This document shows positions 60,203 through 64,000 of a stretch of 64,000 nucleotides of DNA, piece by piece (position 1 is the first letter of the stretch; the number at the start of each line of letters is the position of its first letter). A program made the translations under genes and the position numbers. The stretch is from Chondrosia reniformis (Eukaryota > Porifera > Demospongiae > Chondrillida > Chondrillidae): positions 1,978,501 through 2,042,500 of the forward strand of contig OX359193.1 of assembly GCA_947172415.1 (NCBI GenBank), written 5' to 3'. The notes under the pieces are model-generated. The model searched no databases, was not told the origin of the DNA, and was given only the letters and a program-made list of their open reading frames with translations.

Positions 60203-61912
60203 TGATCCTATTCGTATATATTCCTTCCCTCAAATAGAATATACCAATTGATTCTTGTGTCTTATGGAGGGACTCCAGTTTCTTACAACAGGTAGGAATG
60301 TAGTGTGTTAGAGGTGATATTCCTATAGGTAGAGAGTACATCTTTAGAGTTCTTGATCATAAAATGGAGGCCCCTTAACTACAGAGCTCCTTATTTTGGT
60401 TGTCTGATGTACTACATCTCTCCATCTTTGTACGTGACATTACGTATACTGTTCAATATGGTGTATCATATACACCTTTTCAAATAGCAGTATAGCAGGA
60501 GTGCTTTATAAGATTTTGCAAAAGATCAAGAAAAAGACAATTATTCCCGGGGTCACTGATGAAGGGCCCGTGGAATTCCCAGAAAGAGCTCTCTGGCACA
60601 GTGGAGCAATAGAAGAAAAAGAAGACTCCTGTATCCTCATCCCAAGTTCTAATTAGGTTTAGTTCCCTATAGGGTACTACTATAGGCTTTTTAATTTATT
60701 ACAGAGTAGGCATAGCATGTAGGAAAATTGTTATTCATAATTTTGTTTCAATGCCTTCTACTATTCTACCAGGTTTCCGACATAACAAGAGGTATTTATA
60801 TACTACTAGATGAGTCAAAGAATTTATTACAGTTTCTATTAGTAAGTTTTCAGCAGTTTTAGTGTATATAGAAATTTAAATTCCTAATGTTACTTTTTAC
60901 TAATTAGTGGGTTTTCCTCACTGATACTGAAACTAGAAAGGCATTATGCTTACCACAGTCAGTTGTGGTTGACTACAGAGCAGCCTGCTGTTGCCACACG
61001 AAACTGGTTGAAACAGGACTGGTCTGCTCTGTCTGTCTCTCAAGTGAGCACATCAACTAGACTTACCCCTGATGTTGCATATAGAATACAGGGCTGACAG
61101 CTGTGATTCTGAAATACCTTGTCTGTGTTTTAAATGTATCTTACGATCATAATCATACTTCACCTACAAGGACAGGAAATTCTTGACTTTGACTGTAACA
61201 AATAGAGAGCTAGGATTGAGCTACACATTGTCAAATATTAAAGAGCCATTTCTAGTTGGGTTCCATGAGCTACGTATAAACACAATTCTATACTGTTGTG
61301 ACTAAAACATCTGGTTCAAAAAATACTACTGTCGAGTGGTGCTTAGGGTACCTGGGCGCCATCTTGCATAGACAGCTGATCTTTCTATCCAAGAGCCAAA
61401 GACTTAAACTAGTAATACATTTATTTAGTAACTTAACAACATATTTGAGCTTCATATACGTTCTACTATATATGACTAAGTAGTTTAAAACACTATTATA
61501 TTTCTTGCCTATAAAGCACACAATTTTCTTTGACATTATATTAATTGTGCATTCAATTGTGTACACCACCAAGTACCACTTTCTGAATCCTCCACTGCTG
61601 TCTGCTAAGTTTATCATTTGTGTAAAGCACATATACATGTTATATACTTATTTTTTCTGTTCTAATAGTCTATTGTCAATTTACTCCAATTTGTACAGTT
61701 TGTCAGTAAGTATTTATATACGGTATTATCATTAAACACCATAACTTGAAAGCTATTTACATACCTCTATTGCTTCTGACAGGACTCACTTCAAATTACC
61801 AACCTTACCACATCCCAAACTTGGCAAAGGCAAAAAGAAGAAAGCAAAGTCACAAAAGAATAACTCACTGCATCCACCTGACTGTCATGTGACACAACAA
61901 AATCTGTACTAA
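60203..61912 (+). pseudogene. GTF2H3: 5'-truncated copy of GTF2H3 (exons 7-11)
   Basis: Exons matching GTF2H3 exons 7-11 are at 60238-60291, 60773-60841, 60908-61043, 61669-61705 and 61783-61912, all with intact splice sites and frame. Exons 1-6, which encode most of the vWA domain, are missing. The zinc-module cysteines are kept, with one change from CCHTNL to CCHTKL. The last exon has lost the copy 1 stop and runs 8 codons longer to TAA at 61910. With no promoter or start exon seen, it is probably a pseudogene, although the open frame suggests the duplication is young. Confidence 0.85.
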
Positions 61913-62367
61913 TTTATTTGTAAATTTATTAATACATAGTATTATAAGTTTTATATGTATATATTTGCAAGTACACTAGGAAGAGGTGAGGAACTTGTAT
62001 ATACATCTGAAGTAGGCCTAGGGGATGGTGCGCCAAAGACAGAAGTGTTTCAAAATTATGGGAAAGCGATAATTATTCGTTACCCTTTTATTCTCGCAGC
62101 AATAAGTGTGAATGTATATCTTTATAATCATTAACGCGAATGGCAGTTCCTCACACGAAAAATTGAGGATCAGATTCTTCAGCAGGGGACTTGGTAATTG
62201 TATGCGCGCAAACACATTCTTGTTACAATGTAGCAAAGAGACTTTACTGCGGCGCGTGGGTGGTGTTCTGGTCTGACGACTGACGTCATAACAAAATGGC
62301 TTCTCACTGCTCGGGATTGAGTTTTATATGATATTCCTTTCTTGTTAAGTTTCATTTGTCGCAAGAC
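61913..62367. other. Promoter region of ankyrin-Death copy 2
   Basis: Similar to 47.95-48.44 kb, with small indels. It contains the CRE-like octamer at 62281-62288. Confidence 0.6.
62281..62288. promoter_or_regulatory. CRE-like palindrome TGACGTCA, copy 2
   Basis: Identical to the site upstream of copy 1 and at nearly the same distance from the start codon. Confidence 0.5.
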
Positions 62368-64000
62368 ATGGCCAAATCTTCGAAGCATATTGTGAGCGAT
62401 TCTCGCGTAACTCTTTCAATATGTGAAGAAAATGTAACTTCTAAAAGTTATTCAGGAAGTTAGTAAACATTAATCTATTGCGCATGTGTTTATTTTAAGT
62501 ATTACTTTGCCTAAACCTCCTCTTGTTCCTGTTATTAGGTTATAATATTATGGGGAGCAGTTCATCCCAGTCAGAATTATCTCAAAATACCAAGTCTTCC
62601 CTGGTTGATGATCTGATGTTGGCTGTACACTTGGGAGATGTACAGACTGTTCAAGATGTCCTCCTTGAAGGGCTGGATGATGTAGACCAGTTCGATGAGC
62701 TGGGCTACTCTGCTCTACATTATGCTGTGTGCTATAACCACATATCTCTTGTATTGTTGCTACTTAAGAATGGAGCTAGTGCCAATCTAGGCACATTAGA
62801 CAAGTGTACAGTGGCTGGCGTGACTCCAATACACATTGCTACCATATTAGGTCGTGCATATTGTCTGACTGTCCTAGCTAGGTCTGGTGGTAATGTGAGT
62901 GCAATGGACAGCTGTGGTCTTACTCCACTCCACTACTGTGTAGATAGTGGTGATGCTGAGATAGCAAAGTGTCTGATAGCACTTGGGGCTGATGACACTG
63001 TGTGTGGTGATAATGGTTCAGCCCTACACCACGCAGGGGGGGCAGGGAACATGGTCATGATTGATTTATTAGTACAAGCTGGGTGTCCACCTGATCTCCA
63101 GGACAGTGAGGGACTGACACCAGCTGAGTGGGCCAGGAGGAAAGGCATGGATGGAGCAGTGTTTTACCTAGAAGAGTTACAGTCTATACATCTAGAGAGA
63201 TGGGAAAATAGAGGAGGTATGTTTGTAAGATATTGAATTGTATTTAGTATTTACATAATGACATTCTACCTTTATTATTCATGTAGTTGATGAAACTCCA
63301 TTTGATGCTGTTAATCAAGGAGATTTGTCTACACTGAGGGCATTACTGAAAGATGAAAGTCTTTCTTTGACCAATGAAGATGGCAAAATAATGCTGTATA
63401 ATGCTGCTATGTTTGGTCACTACAGGATATGTAGTTTCCTACTAAAAAATGGGTGTACTGTAAATAGCAGAGGTACAAATGCATTGCATGCTGCTGCAAT
63501 GAGCGGTGATATTAGAATCATCCACTTACTTTTTGAACATGGTTTAGATGTTAATGCAGTAGATAATGTTGGAGTTACACCACTTCACCTTGCCTCAAGG
63601 ACTGGAAAAACAAATGCTGCTGTTAAGTTCCTTATATTAGGTTCTAATAAAGCTGTAGTGGCTGGTAGTTATGGCACTCCACTACATCAAGCCTCCATTG
63701 GAGGTCATTTTGATACAGTATTAGCATTATTAGGTGAAGGTTGTTCAACAGATGTGCTATGTAGTGATGGTGGTAGTGTCCTTCATTTTGCTGCTAAAGG
63801 AGGCAATGTTGATATCATTAAATACTTGAGTGAGAATGGTTTAGATGTCAATGCAGTAGATAATGATGGTAAGACACCACTTCACTGTGCTTCAATGGCT
63901 GGTAAAACGAATGCTGCCATTGAGCTCCTTGGTTTAGGTGCTAATAAAGCTATAGTGGCTGGTAGTTATGGCACTCCACTTCATCAAGCCTCCATTAGGG
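62368..64000 (+). CDS. Ankyrin-repeat / Death-type protein, copy 2, partial at window edge
   Basis: The exons are 62368-62458, 62539-63216 and one from 63287 that runs off the window, with the same splice phases as copy 1. Exon 2 differs from copy 1 at only a few residues (for example NHISLVL for NQIYLVL). Ankyrin repeats from 63.45 kb on differ more: HGTPLHQAS/SYGTPLHQAS in place of RHGTPVHQAS, and ILGSNKAV for GLGANKAV. The predicted start is MAKSSKHIVS; the internal ATG at 62550 (MGSSSS) is a possible second start. The Death and CARD-like part is outside the window, so its presence is only expected. Confidence 0.85.

Overview
This window looks like nuclear DNA of an early-branching animal, most likely a demosponge. 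The evidence is AT-rich sequence, intron-rich metazoan genes with GT/AG splice sites, short intergenic gaps, an ankyrin plus death-fold immune-type gene, and very abundant TACGTA-type palindromic microsatellites in introns. The species call is inference. Gene models below were assembled by eye. Where exon lists are given, the reading phase was checked across the junctions, so most splice sites should be right to within a base or two.

Layout. 0.8-10.8 kb (-): first half of a two-pore cation channel (TPC), continuing off the left edge. Its introns hold a broken Penelope-like retroelement, MITEs, minisatellites and, on the opposite strand of intron 1, two canonical hammerhead ribozymes. 12.2-13.3 kb (-): 3' exons of an unrecognised single-pass membrane protein, next to a reverse-transcriptase fragment. 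15.1-21.1 and 21.9-25.8 kb (-): two tandem phosphatidylinositol transfer protein genes. 25.9-30.3 kb (+): a TLC-domain protein of the TLCD3/FAM57 type, divergent from PITP copy 2 across 151 bp. 30.8-34.1 kb (-): a PH-domain protein with a Pro/Tyr-rich tail. 34.7-35.8 kb (-): ribosomal protein L23A. 36.1-43.3 kb (-): a complete 13-exon major vault protein. 43.6-47.9 kb (+): complete TFIIH subunit p34 (GTF2H3), divergent from MVP across 288 bp. 48.4-53.2 kb (+): a 1,272-residue ankyrin / Death / CARD-like protein. 53.8-56.7 kb: a 2.9 kb minisatellite. 60.2-64 kb: a second copy of the GTF2H3 3' exons and of the ankyrin gene, from a direct duplication about 13.9 kb away.

Themes. Several conserved housekeeping or membrane-lipid genes (TPC, PITP, TLCD3, PH protein, L23A, MVP, TFIIH) sit close together with no sign of a single pathway. 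Two loci have expanded recently: PITP by tandem duplication, and the ankyrin-Death gene by duplication plus internal amplification of a 297-bp triple-ankyrin cassette. The most unusual signal is a family of hammerhead and hammerhead-like self-cleaving RNA motifs in dispersed repeats, two of which keep every core nucleotide.
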